A stretch of DNA of 64,000 nucleotides from Celoporthe dispersa (Eukaryota; Ascomycota; Sordariomycetes; Diaporthales; Cryphonectriaceae), in NCBI GenBank assembly GCA_016584495.1, contig WAID01000004.1, positions 2,976,001 through 3,040,000 on the forward strand, written 5' to 3'. Shown in pieces: positions 1-13,295 of the stretch. The position numbers were made by a program, and so were the translations under genes. The notes under the pieces are model-generated. The model was not told the DNA's origin, ran no database searches, and was given only the letters and a program-made list of their open reading frames with translations. The first letter of the stretch is position 1. Each line of letters starts with the position of its first letter.

Positions 1-1404
1 CAAGACAGGACAACAACATCAGACCCGGGGATTATGCAGAGAGTGTTGTAATGGGGCTGTCGAGGACTGCTCGACAGAGGAAGAAAGTTTCGGCCATGAG
101 GACAATATGGGTCCTGAACCAAAGATCGGGTCAGAAAGGAAGAGGAGAAGCTGGAGTTATATCCAAGTTTTTGGGCCTTGTAATCCGCTTGGATCGATCG
201 CCGCCCACCCGGGGGTTCGCAGCAAGCCTGACCTGCCTCGAAGGGCCACGGCTCTCGTTCCTGACCTGGAGGTAAAGCCCATTGACGAGTCACATTCCTG
301 GATCATTCGCACCTCGTGTTGCTTGCTGCCGTGGTATAACGGAGGTTGAGTATTGTGAGAAGACCCTGAATAAACTTGGACACTGACAGGAGAGAATCCC
401 TGGCCATAGTGGCCTCACATAAGGCACAAACCTTGGACGGATGAGACCAAGGGGGTGATCATTGGCGAAAAAGAGCCTCACGACCATTCCCTTTGCTGCA
501 ATGCACGAAACTTTAAATCTTGGACAGGTTCCTAGTTCCTAACGGGGAGGAGACCCTGGATGGAATCATGCTGTTATCCGCTGTCATCGCAGGCTCGCCA
601 ACCTGAATGAGGGGGGGCACCCTGCCGATCATGGGAGGAATTTCTCTCATCTGCAACCGCCAGGGTCTGTGCCAGGGACAGTCAAAAACATAACACCAGC
701 CAAAGAAAAGCTTGCTGCCCCCTCAAAGGGACATAGTATATCCGACATGATGGCCTTGGCGAGCACCTCGGGAGTGGCAATGCATCCAACTCCAACTTCT
801 GCGTTTCAGGGCAGACGTGGGAGAACAACACCTCCTCCAGGCTCTATCCGGGAGACCACCTGGGTGCAGCGGGATACACGCAACGCACTCGCACCAGCAA
901 GGCCCATGAACAACACTCTGCAACGGACGTGCTGAGCTGCAATGCATGGCCCTCACAAGACCTACACCAAGGTAGGTAGGTATACGGGCCATTTGAGGGG
1001 GGACAGCGTGTGGTCCATCTTGGAGAGAGGAACGGTTTGGAGGCGGAAACAAGAGAAGAGGCCTATCGCGGCATGCCTTATCGTCAGTGCTTGCCAGTAA
1101 ATCTCTTCCCGATCATCGTGACACAGGTGATAAGAGGGAGCAGGCCTGGTTCTTGCTCTGCGCCCGCCCCCCCCCAAGACGACTCAGTGGTTGGGGTCAC
1201 CCGTCTGCCGTCTTACCTAAGTCCGCTAGGTAAACTCATGTGCAGAGAGCCATGGGCCCTTGGATCGGTCCCTGCAGGCGATCCGAGGTCGCCACAGGTG
1301 CATGTTTCTGGGGGTGCTCTTGCCGCCTGCGCTTTTACCCCACACTCCAAAATTTCCAATGCTCTGCCAAACAGGCGACGCACAATTGGCTCCGGTCCGG
1401 AGTT

Positions 1405-1411
1405 TGACTCA
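1405..1411. promoter_or_regulatory. TGACTCA, candidate Gcn4/CPC-1 site
   Basis: This is a perfect copy of the heptamer bound by the fungal bZIP general amino-acid-control activators (yeast Gcn4, Neurospora CPC-1). It lies about 330 nt before the start codon of the branched-chain amino-acid gene that follows. Binding is inferred from sequence and gene function only. Confidence 0.55.
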
Positions 1412-1642
1412 GGATGCCACACCAGCAGTCCCACCGCCCTCCTCAAGACTCACGGCAGAGAAGAAGAATCGGACGGACCGTGACCGCTCGCGCTCTTACC
1501 TGTTCCCTGACACAACAACAAAACTCGGTCGCAACAGCTTCAGTGTTGTCGCCATCGCACCCCTTCCTGGAGGCAGAACGGCCACTCCTCCTCTTCCTCA
1601 CCAGAGAAAGGTGCCGCAGCAGTTTGTGCAAGGGGCGACGCG

Positions 1643-1690
1643 CTTCTTTTTTTCCCTTCTTCTTTTCTTCCCTGCCCTTTCCCTACTTGT
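1643..1690 (+). promoter_or_regulatory. Pyrimidine-rich tract before the ilv2 start
   Basis: This is an almost uninterrupted C/T tract ending about 50 nt before the acetolactate synthase start codon. Such tracts are common in core promoters and 5' leaders of strongly expressed fungal genes. The exact transcription start cannot be read from the sequence. Confidence 0.4.
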
Positions 1691-1738
1691 GATACCCTAT
1701 CCTCGCCACTCCCGACCCCTCGAGATTCGACCACAGAC

Positions 1739-4145
1739 ATGCTCCGTTCCGGCAGTCAACAGGCCAGCAAGGCCGTAAGGGCCCTGGCACAACCTCGACG
1801 GGCCTTTGTGACCTCAAATATTGCTGCTCCGACCTCTACCACGACCACGAGAAAGGTGCACGCCACGGCAAGAAATTCGGCAGCAACAGCCAGCCCCGCG
1901 CCGTCAGTCTCTCCCTCTCTCTCCCGCCCGCCGTGACTCAACAGTCAAGACACCCACTGCACGCTTGACCTTTGCTGACATGCCAGTTGGGTCGCAGTGA
2001 TGTCCGTGCGAAACCCAGCCCCTCGTTCCAAGCTGAGCCCAGACAACATGTCCAACCTCTGGCCAACCGCTCGGCCGACATGGACGAATCGTACGTCCTC
2101 GCCCGCAGAACCCGCCGTCCTCGGCCGACATGTGGGATCCTATAGCTGATAGCCCTGTCATAGGTTCATTGGCAAGACTGGAGGCGAGATCTTCCACGAG
2201 ATGATGCTGAGGCATGGTGTGAAGCACATCTGTACGTCGAGCGCACCGAGGCCCACGTCTGTCTGTTGATGCCTGTGGCCTGTGCTGTGTGTGACTGACA
2301 TCAAGCAACAGTCGGCTACCCTGGTGGCGCTATCCTGCCCGTCTTCGATGCCATCTACAACTCACCCCATTTCGACTTCATCCTGCCCAGACATGAGCAG
2401 GGAGCCGGACACATGGCCGAGGGCTATGCTCGTGCCTCTGGCAAGCCTGGTGTCGTCCTGGTCACCTCCGGCCCTGGCGCCACCAACGTTATAACACCCA
2501 TCGCCGATGCCATGTCCGATGGCATCCCCCTGGTCGTCTTCACCGGTCAGGTCGTCACGAGCGCTATCGGCAGCGATGCCTTCCAGGAGGCCGATGTGAT
2601 TGGCATCTCAAGAGCCTGCACCAAGTGGAACGTCATGGTCAAGAGCGTTGCTGAGCTTCCGAGGAGGATCAATGAGGCCTTCGAGATCGCAACGAGTGGG
2701 CGGCCGGGACCTGTCCTCGTGGATCTGCCCAAGGACATCACCGCGGGTGTCCTGAGGAAGGCCATCCCTACCGTGTCTGCCCTGCCGGGGCTGCCCAGCG
2801 CTGCCTCTCGCGCCATGGCAGAGCTGACCCAGAAGCAGCTGCACGACTCGATCAGCCGTGTGGCCAGCTTGGTCAACATCGCCAAGAAGCCCGTTATCTA
2901 CGCCGGAAACGGGGTGATCTGCTCGGAGGATGGCCCCGCGCTGCTGAGAGCCCTGGCTGACAAGTGCTCCATCCCCGTGACAACCACCCTGCAGGGCCTG
3001 GGCGCCTTCGACGAGCTGGACGAGAAGTCTCTGCACATGCTCGGGATGCACGGATCGGCGTACGCGAACATGGCCATGCAGGAGGCGGATCTGATCATTG
3101 CTCTGGGCGGGCGGTTTGACGACCGCGTGACCCTGCGCGTTAGGGGTTTCGCGCCGGCGGCCAAGGCTGCGGCGGCGGAGGGTCGTGGCGGGATCGTCCA
3201 GTTTGAGATCATGCCCAAGAACATCAACAAGGTCGTTCAGGCTACCGAGGCCGTCGAGGGCGACGTCAGCACCAACCTGAAGCACCTGCTGCCCCTGGTC
3301 AAGACCAGGTCGATGGAGGACCGCAGGGAGTGGTTCGACACGATCAACGGCTGGAAGGCAAAGTGGCCCCTCAACGCCTTTGAGCGCGCTGGGGACTCTG
3401 GCAGGATCAAGCCGCAGGAGATGATCGAGCAGCTGTCTGACCTGTGCAAGGACCGCAAGAACGACACCTACATCACCACGGGTGTTGGCCAGCACCAGAT
3501 GTGGACGGCGCAGCACTTCCGCTGGAGGCACCCCCGCACCATGATCACCTCCGGCGGCCTGGGTACCATGGGCTTCGGCCTGCCCGCCGCCATCGGTGCC
3601 AAGGTCGCGAAGCCTGACTCTCTGGTCATCGACATCGACGGTGACGCGTCCATGTGCATGACGCTGACCGAGCTCGGCACGGCGGCACAGTTCAACATCG
3701 GCGTGAAGGTGATCGTCCTGAACAACGAGGAGCAGGGCATGGTGACGCAGTGGCAGAACCTGTTCTACCAGGACCGCTACAGCCATACGCACCAGACGAA
3801 CCCCGACTTCCAGAAGCTGTCGGACGCCATGGGCATCCAGTCCAGGCGTGTCTCGAAGCCCGAGGAGGTCGTCGACGCCCTGAAGTGGCTGATCAACTCG
3901 GACGGCCCGGCCCTGCTGGAGGTCATGACCGACAAGAAGGTCCCCGTTCTGCCCATGGTGCCAGCGGGCCATGCCCTGCACGAGTTTATCACATGGGATG
4001 CTGGTGAGTTTTGCTCCTCTGGAGCACCCAACCCCCTTTCATATGCGTGCGTACAACGGTTACTGATACATGTGGGGCTACAGAAAAGGATAAGCAGCGG
4101 AGAGAGACCATGCGCGAGAGAACAAAGGGTCTGCACGGAAACTGA
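1739..4145 (+). CDS. ilv2: Acetolactate synthase catalytic subunit, mitochondrial
   Basis: The enzyme condenses two pyruvates to acetolactate, or pyruvate with 2-ketobutyrate, in valine, leucine and isoleucine synthesis. It uses thiamine diphosphate and FAD in mitochondria. Predicted exons are 1739-1902, 1998-2090, 2164-2231, 2312-4003 and 4084-4145, giving 692 aa, a normal size. The first 50 or so residues are basic and Ser/Thr/Ala-rich, as in a mitochondrial presequence. Visible hallmarks are KTGGEIFHEMM, FGYPGGAILPVFDAIYN, RHEQGAGHMAEGYARA with the catalytic Glu, and a ThDP-binding GDAS...NN segment near the C-terminus. The last exon encodes the usual Lys/Arg-rich tail ending GLHGN. The first intron is the least certain; 1934-1986 also keeps frame, but the branch point at 1976-1980 fits an acceptor at 1997 better. 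The small regulatory subunit is not in this window. Confidence 0.96.
1934..1940. promoter_or_regulatory. Second TGACTCA, inside ilv2 intron 1
   Basis: This is another perfect Gcn4/CPC-1 type heptamer, inside the first predicted intron. It could add to amino-acid-control regulation or be coincidental. If the alternative first intron (1934-1986) is used, the site would still be intronic. Confidence 0.35.
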
Positions 4146-7100
4146 GGTAATCGGTATTGATTCTAAAAGCAAAAGCAAAACGATCAAGGTTCACAACGGC
4201 GTTTTCGTTTCTTGCGGCGGGGAAAAAGAAGCACAGAAAGAGAAAAAAAAACACCTATTTCCCGGCCCAAGGCCGTTCAGAAATCGTCAGTGGGAGAGTC
4301 TCCTCCAGTGGGCAGGCAGGAGGCCGACGAATACGTGTGTTGACCAGAGGCATGGTCACTCGATGTCTTCGGGTTTTTTTTTAAAATGGGTGCCCCTTAT
4401 GCATGTGTGTTTGTGTGCATACATCGGGGGGGAGAGGGGGGCCGGCTCAGAGGATATCTACAACACTGCGCCGAGTATTTGTAAATAATATATACGCACG
4501 CCATGAGCCCATGGGGTTTGGAGGTGGAGGGGTGGCGCATAATCAAAAAGTGTTTTGCACGTTCAAACCGCCAGCCATCCTGTTCTAGACCAACGCCACG
4601 AGAGATGCTGAGACTGATTGAGGATATGAGCCCTCAGCGGTGGTGTCGCCTTTGGTGGTGCAGAGCTCGGGTGCAACAAGCGACTTCACGGCCTCCAGAT
4701 GCCCTGGCTAAGATTGATCTGCTGGACTGTTATGCCACGCCCACACACGCACACTGCCCTTACCTCCACCCCGGAGCTGCCGGCCGGCCCATCCTCTTCG
4801 TTCTGAGGCCCCCGGTAGTACTACTTTGCAAGGCGAACGAATTGCTGCCCCATCTTCCTCTTCTTGGATGTCGCCAGCTCGTTCTGTCGGTGTATCTTGA
4901 AGTCCCCAGGGCTCGTGCCCAGAGCTTGCGGACATATTTTCATGCCCCTTTGCGGCGGAGCCACCACCTCTCGTCATCTTCATTGAAGTGTCTAGCGAGT
5001 AGCCCAGTGTCCCGATCTAGGACACCTAGGACCAGCACGCTCGTGCTCGCAGACGTCTGGCAGCGACATCCTTCAACAGATGAAGCCACAGAGGGAGGTC
5101 CCTGCTGAGACCGTAGCAGACGACCCCGGTCCTTCATCTGCACTCATTTTTGGGCTCACAGACAACCTTCCAGGCTCCAACCCGCTCCGGCCCTGCCCAC
5201 CAGCACTCAGGGCGCCAGAGTGAGGATCCTTTGCAAGAGGTCAAGCCCGCTCCGCTCGTGACCGTCATCCTCCGGCCCCAAGGAGCCTGCTCCCAGCCAG
5301 CGCGGTGAGGATGTCACTTTTGAGACGGTGAGTCCATGACACGAAACCAGTTCGGACGAGACCGACAAGGATTGACGAAGAAAAAAGAAGCAGAGCGGTT
5401 AATAATATGAAGAACATCCATGTACTTTTTTTTCTGGGAGGGAAGGGGGGGGGCGCTTGGCCTGACTACAAGGAGACAGAGGGACAGGCGGGTGGCGTGG
5501 CGGCCTGTTGACAAGGCGCCCTGTTACCTTTGGGCACGGCGAAGTATAGGCTCGGTGAGTGAGCGAGGAAACGGTGAGGGGTGGAGTGTTGGTGTGTCGT
5601 CCTGAGACGCCTAGCGAGAAGAGCTCGTACTGTCTTGAGCAGCAAATCCAGTGCCGCTACTCATCTTGATGCTCTTCCTGTCTCAATCCTGGCACTGCGT
5701 CCTGGCGACGGCAAGGAGGTAGGCTTGGGGGCCGAAAGGCTCTCGTAGTTGAAGCCTCGTTTCTTGACACCTTTGCCAGCCGTGAGAATGCGGTCTTGAC
5801 CTGAAGAAGAGCTTGCGAGCACCTGGGTTCAACCAGGAAGCAGGGCCCCTCTACACGAGAAAGGGGGTGGGAAAGGGAGGGGAGGGGCGTCTTTCGTGTG
5901 AAGCCTCTTGATGGAAAAAAACCAAAAGAGAACAAACCCCCCAGCCGAAAAAACAAGAGGATATTGTTTTTTTTTTTTTTCAATTTTTAATTTCCTCCTC
6001 CCCCCCTTCACCTTCTTTCTTCTCGTGCGCTTGCACATGACATGGGAATGAATGCAAGACATACCCTCAAGACTTTCTCGTACTGTGGCTTGGTTGTTTC
6101 CCCCACACTTTCTATGCCTGCAATGGCTAAGACAGGAGTTCCAATCTCACTCGCGCGAGGTTGGCCTGGCCATCGGACCTAGAGGCTCGGATGTACGTTC
6201 AAGTCCAAGTAGTGAAAGGTCTCGAGAGCGGTCTCGAGGCCCCCCCTCCCCCTTCCCTCTTTTTTCTCTCTCTAGGGTGGGTGGTGCATTGATTGTGTTG
6301 TGTAACGCATCACACGAAGCCACGAGAGTGCTGACCGTGTCTCAAAGCAGGAGGCCTGCATGTGAAGCAGGATCTGAGCAATCGCAGAGACCGGGCAGGC
6401 GGCGGGAAGGAGGCACGATCACGACGGCGATAATAGGCAAGGCGTCATTATCCTCTCCTCATATAGCCCCCCCCCCCCCTCGGATGAGTCCTCTCAACCT
6501 CCTTTTGGTACCTGTTGGTGGCGATATGCACAATGTAGATGATGCCAAAGTTGGCAGTGAGGATGCCGACTGTTGGGTGAGACACTACCTCCTCCCTCCA
6601 CAGTCCCAGAAAGCGATCATGTGCGGCGTTAGGCATGCCTGGAATCTCTTCCAGCTATCCACGTGGTCTCCAAACACGGCAGCTTCTCTCTTTCTCCTCT
6701 TTTCTCTCTGGGGGCGGGTGGGTGCAAGGGCCGAGACAAGGGACATGGTGAGCGTGTGTGTGAACAAATAGTGGATGAATACTAGGCCAGAACCTCATGC
6801 AAGTACCGCTGATGAGGCTCCTTCCCGGGGACTCTGCGCATGAAGCGGTGGTGTCGTGAGCCAATGCGAGGATGCCGGCAGCCTTACGAGGAGGCCAGGG
6901 GTTGAATCCTGATATTGATCAGGTACCAAAGCCAGCCATCCATCATCGTCTAGGTCCAGGTCCCGGGCCGGTGACCGCCATGGTCTTACTATCGCTTGCT
7001 GTACCGCACAGCGCCATGCGCTCTGGGGGTGTCCAACATATACGTAGACCTCTGACCCTTGGCCAGCCTAATAGGGTGTGCGGACCTCTCGACCATAGCA

Positions 7101-9072
7101 GAGGTATCACAGTATCCTGAGATGCGAGGAGGACGTTCAAGGTGAGGCGAGGCACGGCCGTCAGAGAAGGCCCAGGCCAAGCCCGGCCGCACCGGGTCGC
7201 CCATCGCCCCTCCGCCTGGATGTGGCCGGCGCCCTCGAGAGGAGCTGACCCGCGAATGATGAGGCCGATTTGGGCCATCGCTCGCCTTGCGAGCCTCACC
7301 CCATGCACGACAGGCTGCCATGAGCAGTGAGATGTGTAGATAAGACGATGACTTGCATGGTGAAAGATGCTCTGGCTAGCAGGCGTTCCAGCACCAGAGG
7401 GAGGGTGAGAGAGGGAATGCGGAGGGTCAGGGAGGGAGGGGTGGTTGGGGAAGGATCAGGACGAGGAGGATGGTCAGCACGTGGGGCGCTCAGGCGGAAG
7501 CTGGGTAAGGGGTCCCGCGAGGCAAGGGGGGAGGGGCCAGAGGAGGGGGGAAAGGGGAGAAAAGGCCATGGGCGCCACATCACAGATAGCATTGACGCAT
7601 GGGTCCAAATGAGGAGATTTGTGTTGACATGCGAATGAGCTGTCGGTGCGCGGTCTCGAACCATCTGCGCTCTTGTCTCCCCAGCGACCCGAGGTGGAAG
7701 CACGCTGCTGCACCCCGTCCCAGGCACTCGGCCAACTGCATCTATCTGCTTTCCTTGAACATCTTGTATAGAGAGAGAGATGCTGCCTGGCTGCTCAAGG
7801 GAGGGCGGGATCGCTGGCGAGGACGGATCTGGCATTGAGCGTCTGCCCGGGCAGGGTTGCCACGTCTGAAAATGGTCGAGAGGATCACTCAACAGATAGG
7901 AGGATTGGTGCCGATCTGGAAGGGCCCTTGCGAGACAGAGAGACACGAACTGCAGTAGACAGCGTGGCCGAGTGGGCACCCTCGACGAGGGAGGGGGGGG
8001 GACCGAGGCGGCTAGCATCAAGCGCAATTTCGGCTGTGGGAAGTGGTCATTGTTGACTGGTCGGCTGGCTGCTGTCGCCTGCAGGCGCCTGTCAGCCGAA
8101 GCCTGTCTGTTGCTGTCGGCGTACCTGAGCCATCAATCATGTGCCACGAGGCTTGAGCCGCCAGAGCGATGGAGCAGCTGAAGTGGAGGGAGGGCTGGTG
8201 CTATGTGCCGTGGAGCGGAGATGGGACGAGATGGGAACGCCTCATGGGAACGCTCGTCATGGCGAGGGTGCCCTGGGCGTGTGACCTCTGGCGGACAGGG
8301 CGACAGGGTGACGGGAGAGGGTCGAGGTCGAGGTCGAGGTTCGAGGTTCGAGGGTCAAGAGAACGATCAATCAATCAGTCAAGGTCAAGGCCAGGCAGGG
8401 TCAAGGTTCAGGGGAAGACGGGAAGCCTCGACAGGGCAGGACCAGAAAGAGGTCAGCACGACCCAGCGATTCTACCTTCCTGAGCCGGCCAGGACCCCGG
8501 CCTGACCCTGATCGTATATTATCACCATGTACCTGCTGTTGTGCTGCTGAGCTGCTGTGTACAGTGTACAGTGTGAGTGGCAGGTAGCGTGCAGCGCCAG
8601 AGGTGTCGCTAGTACGTACTAATGTCGAGGATGATGTACTCCGTACCGCGAGTAGCTTAAAAGTGAGTGATATCAGGGTGGGGGGGGAGGGGACAGCAAT
8701 ATTCCGCTGTTGCTATTTTCGGATGCGTGAGCACCACCACCACCACCACCACCCTGGTCTGTGGCTCCTGCCGTCCTCAACAAGCTTTCTGTGGAATCAG
8801 TGGGACCGCAATTTGACTTGCATGCACGCGGCATGCGTGATGAAGCTTGGTGGCCTGTGCCACAAACCATGCAGCCATGCAACCATGCAATCCAACCCAG
8901 ACCCAGCGCACCCGACCTCAGCAGCTCGGTATTCCGACGAACGATAATCGACCTCTACCACACCACCCACAACCACGCGCCGCCCCCTCCTCTCCCTCAG
9001 CGTTACTACACACCCATATCATACCACACCATAGTACTATGATATTATAGCAGTGGTGCTATGGCACATAGT

Positions 9073-9073
<1 letters not shown>

Positions 9074-9114
<41 letters not shown>
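9074..9114. repeat. (CA)n microsatellite
   Basis: Uninterrupted CA dinucleotides, about 20 copies, in the gene-free region. A purine-rich A/G tract follows at about 9137-9165. Confidence 0.95.
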
Positions 9115-9116
<2 letters not shown>

Positions 9117-9878
9117 ACAGCCCGCCGCTGGAAGGCAAGAAAAAAAGAAGAAGAAAAAAAAAAGGCGAGGAGGTCGAGGCAAGAACCTGGCCGCCCGCCC
9201 CAACTGCTAGGCTCACCGCCTCGAGCCCTCCCTCCCTCACACCTGGGCGGCTTGGTGCGGTAGTATCCACTCATCTTAACAATGACCATCAGCATTAGAT
9301 ACACAGGCACAGCGACCACTTAGTTTCCTATTGCGGTGCCTCTCCTCAGCAGCAGTGTGAGCTTCATCCTCTCCCCCCGGTGGGGGTCGGCGGGCGGATT
9401 GGCGAGGCAGCAGAGAGTGTGTGCCATCCTGACACGGCGTCAGGCACAAAAGAGCGGCCTGCCAAACGATCAGACCGATCGACCGGGATCGACAGGCCCT
9501 TCTGCTCAGCGATGTGTCGAGAAGAAATGAAAGAAAGAGAGAGAGAAGAAAAAAAAAAAAAGATGCTGCTGACCTTCTAGTCCTAGCACGGGTTCTCTCA
9601 GAGAAAAAAAGAAGAAGAAAAAAGCCAGGACCTCCTGCGGGCTGGTCTGCGGTGACGCCTGCAGGATATACGTATGTAGTAGGGCTGCTGCGGTGCTCCC
9701 ATCAGCTGCTCGGGCAGAGGTGCAGCCTGGGGTCAGCGGCGAACATGGTATATACGGTGATGAGGATCGTGCATCTCGGGGGCCTGCCTCGCAAGGCTGG
9801 ACTTGCGACCTGGCGGGCGGGTGGGCACACAATAGGTAGATGGCTTCTTGAGTGAGGTATACACGATGCTTCCTTGTT

Positions 9879-9905
9879 CACACACACACACACACACACA
9901 CACAC
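9879..9905. repeat. (CA)n microsatellite
   Basis: Uninterrupted CA dinucleotides, about 13 copies, in the gene-free region. Confidence 0.95.
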
Positions 9906-11705
9906 ATGCACATCCTAGGCCCCACGTCCCAGCAGGCCAGGCCGAGAGGCAGCCATGGGCATATCGAGCTCATCACCCATCTCGGCTCGGAAGCACAACC
10001 TTATTCTTCCCTTGTCCTGTCACTCCAGCAGGCCTGGTCCCGCCGATACTACATCACAACAGCCTGGTCATGGGCCTCTTTTTCTGCCTCTCTCCTCCTC
10101 CGTCACCTCCTACCCGAGCAGCGCTTCCCAGAGTTGGGTCGCGTCGCGTCGGGTATTCAAAACCTCCCACCGATGGCACTCTGTCGAGTCATCCCCATGC
10201 ATACAGGCAAGTACGTACCGTGGCGGGATCTGGGCACGCGCATCTCTCGACAAGATTAGGTTGGCCTGGAGCCTCTACTATGTACAGCAGCGCGGGGTCT
10301 CAGCAGGCTTGTTGCTTCTGGGGTGGGTTACGCTGCAGGCGGTAGTTCGATTCACGATCAGGCTCTCCAAATCGAACCTGCCGGGCGAGGGGGGGGGTCC
10401 GGTCGTGTGCCTCCTCCTCCCTGCCGTTACAGTCCTTCAACTAACTGCAAGCCACATCAGCTTGTATCTGAACCGTGCGCGCCGCCCGTGTACAAAAATG
10501 GGCATTGTGTAAGATTGCATCCTTACCCTCTCTCCATCAGGCTGGCGGGCTGCCACGACCTCTCCGGAGCTTGAATCCCTGGCGGGCGGCGCCCGGCTCA
10601 CCACATTGACAATGTACTGCGCAGTAGAGATCTGACTGGCTAGGCGCGATTGCGTCTGGTCGAAACTCGCGGATCCTCGTTTCAGGTGGTTCTAGCGGCC
10701 TTCGAAATGCCTTCTTCGGCAAGTCGAAACACAACAAATAACCCAATGGATTCCCCTGGATCCTGATAGGTGCTCCAGCCGAGAACGAGTCCCCCTGGCC
10801 CCTGGCACGCACACAGACACACACTCTCTCCCTCTCTCGAGGGAGAATGTGTCCGAATTTGCCTGTGGCGCAAAGCGCCCTTGGCAGCAGAGCGGAGAGG
10901 ACCGCCGGACAAGGCTCCAGGACCTGATCCACCCAGGTGCTGTGGTACTATGGACAGAAAGAGGTTAGACCCTCGTGCGTTAAGCGGGACATGGCACCGT
11001 AGAGGCGCGAGGAGGGAGGGCCTGGCTATTGGAAGAGGAGAAGGGAGGGGGAGAAGGGGGGGGGACCGCCTGCCGCTCGACCAGCTGGGCCCTGCCCTGC
11101 ACTGCTTGTGCTCTGCTGCTCCTCCCTCCCTCCCTCCCTCCCTCCTTGCCTCCCTCCCCCCCCCCAGCTGGTTGGATCTGGACACAACAGGAGCACTCGA
11201 GCCGATTTACGATTTGTAACCCACTCGAGGCATCGTCCGACCTGATCGAACTTAACCCTCCGAGTTCTGACGGGTTTCACCCTGTCTGCCTTCTTGCCCG
11301 GATTGCATCACCCACGCTGGCTCTGCCTCCCCCGCACCAGACCGCAGCGGACTCCAGACCTGGTGCCAGTGGTGGTATCGTCTTCATCTTCAAATCAGGA
11401 CCAGGCCACGTTCCCCACCCGACTGCAAATTGCCAACCCCCCCCCCCGGAACATCACCTCTCTCTCTCTCTCTCTCGCTTGTCCTCGTCGTCCTGGACAC
11501 CGCTCGGGGCTGGACTTGACAACCAGAGACTGGGTTGTTCCCACACACAGACAGGACCACGGATAGCACCGCGTTCGAAACCGATCTGACCTATTCCTAT
11601 ATGAGATTGCACAGCCCACCCGACCTCCCTCCCTCTCCCCTTGCGTAGCCTTTTGACTCGAGTCGGCCTTGCTGGACGCGAAAACACTCCTCCTTCCACC
11701 TGCAG

Positions 11706-11972
11706 ATGAGGATCAACACTCTTTTTACCTATACACCTTTCCTGTCGCCTCCGCCCTCGACCGCACACGATCACTACTGCGGCGTCGTACCGCCCCCGAC
11801 AACGGGTCGCCCGCTTCGTCAGCAGACCACCCGTTTACCGACATTTACGCCTAATCAGAGCCAGACGAGTGCACTGCGCCCCCATTCCTTACATCTATCT
11901 CGCAATCGGCAGCCGCGCAAATTTATCGAGGCCCTTCTTGACCCACGCATGTCGTGCGCACCTTACCCCTGA
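11706..11972 (+). promoter_or_regulatory. Possible upstream ORF in the leader of the zinc-finger gene
   Basis: An 88-codon frame with ATG at 11706 ends 46 nt before the start of the C2H2 factor. It has an in-frame internal ATG at 11949 giving only seven residues. The product is Ser/Thr/Pro-rich and not recognisable. If transcription starts upstream, either ATG could lower translation of the main frame. Confidence 0.25.
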
Positions 11973-12018
11973 GCCTCTCCGGACATTCTGAAGGGCAGTG
12001 ATCGACCCTCAGGGCAAG

Positions 12019-13263
12019 ATGGACAACAATAACAGCCACCACCACCACAATCACAATCACAATCACAACAACAACAACAACAACAGTCATGCCATGGACG
12101 ACACTACCATGATACGGTACTTGCTGGGCAAGTATGGCTTGACAGACCTGGTAGCTATGCTGCGGTCCGCAGCGGCAAGTGGTGAGAAGAGTCCCACCCA
12201 GCCTCGTCTCCACGTCGACGTACGATCTGACCTCCTTCTTGTAGAGCCGGGCGCCGCTATACCACCCGCGACGTCGAGCAGCGGCCACATCGCTGTGGCA
12301 TTTGAAGCAAACCCGAGCCCCATCTCCTTCTCAGACGCCAGCTCCATAACCGGCAGCCTCTACTCGACATGTTCCGACACGTCTTCCTTCCACAGCCTCA
12401 GCCTGGCGCCTTCGCCTGCAGCCTCGTCGGCGAACGTCATACCAGGGCACAACGCCGCGCCGACGTCCTCGGCAAGGTCCATAGGCCGCAAGGTCGTCCG
12501 CCGGGCTGCTGCCGCCTCGAAGCGGTCCAACCTCGGCGGCATCGGCAGCTCCTGGGGCAACAAGAAGCAGGAGCCGTTCGAGTGTCCGTTCTGCGGGGAA
12601 CGAGGCATCACCGTCGAGATCAAGCGCAAGAACGACCTAAAGCGTCATTTCCACGAGTTCCACACCAACCATTCCGTCTGGACGTGCACCGCGCCAGGAT
12701 GCGGGCTCCCGTTCGAGTGGAAGTCTGCATATACTAACCACCTCAAGTCATGTCACCAGGGCGTGGGTCCCCTGCCCGACGACGCCATGGCCAAGACCTG
12801 CCCGCAGGTTGTCTTCGCATGTGGCTTCCAGGACTGCAAGCGCATCTTCGAGGCCCAGAGCGACGAGGACGCCGACAAGAAGGCCCACGAGTACTTTGCA
12901 CATGTTGCCGACCACTTTGACGGAGACGGCCTGACACATCGGGACTGGTCCTACTCGGCGAGGTTCCGCAACCTCATGCGCCAGTCCCCGGTGGATGAGG
13001 CATGGAAGCGCCGCGTGAAGCTCTCCCCCGACTCGCCCGCCTGGGAGGCACTCTCGTCCTTCACCCTGCGGAAGATGCTCGAGTGCCGGCACATCCCAGA
13101 GGTCCAGTCGTTCATACAATGCGCATCAGCGCTGGGCTATGCGAAGAAAGGCACACCTACGCAGCTCCCGCCTGGCTTCTTCATCCCGATCCGGGGCTCG
13201 TGCCAGATGGCCTCGGTCAACCACCGCATGGATCGCAGCCAGGGCGCCATCGACCAACAACTG

Positions 13264-13295
<32 letters not shown>

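Larger units (their letters stand above)
1..1738. other. Region upstream of ilv2, no gene seen
   Basis: No open frame here looks like a conserved protein. The small frames overlap on both strands and have no recognisable domains. The right end serves as promoter and 5' leader of the acetolactate synthase gene. It holds one perfect TGACTCA site and a long pyrimidine tract just before the start codon. Confidence 0.6.
4146..12018. other. 7.9-kb region without a recognisable gene
   Basis: Apart from the 3' flank of ilv2 and the 5' flank of the zinc-finger gene, I see no conserved protein on either strand. Open frames here are low-complexity, often rich in Arg, Pro and Gly, and overlap on both strands. 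The stretch has homopolymer and G/C runs, CA microsatellites, a GAGGTC-rich patch near 8320-8360 and pyrimidine tracts at about 11120-11170 and 11455-11480. It is not AT-rich, so it does not look like RIP-degraded repeat. A non-coding RNA or a very long promoter or leader for the downstream factor is possible but cannot be shown. Confidence 0.6.

Noticed and set aside
2608..3981. 457-codon minus-strand frame
   Set aside because: Lies antisense within the clear acetolactate synthase exon; composition is a codon-bias shadow with no domain.
6052..6771. 239-codon plus-strand frame in the gene-free region
   Set aside because: Low-complexity Arg/Ser/Pro-rich, no domain, no splice or neighbour support.
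7960..8010. tRNA-Ser-like A box (GCGTGGCCGAGTGG)
   Set aside because: No anticodon arm, T-arm or pairing 3' acceptor follows.
11026..11589. Overlapping 80-186 codon frames on both strands
   Set aside because: They arise from C/T and G/A simple-sequence tracts.
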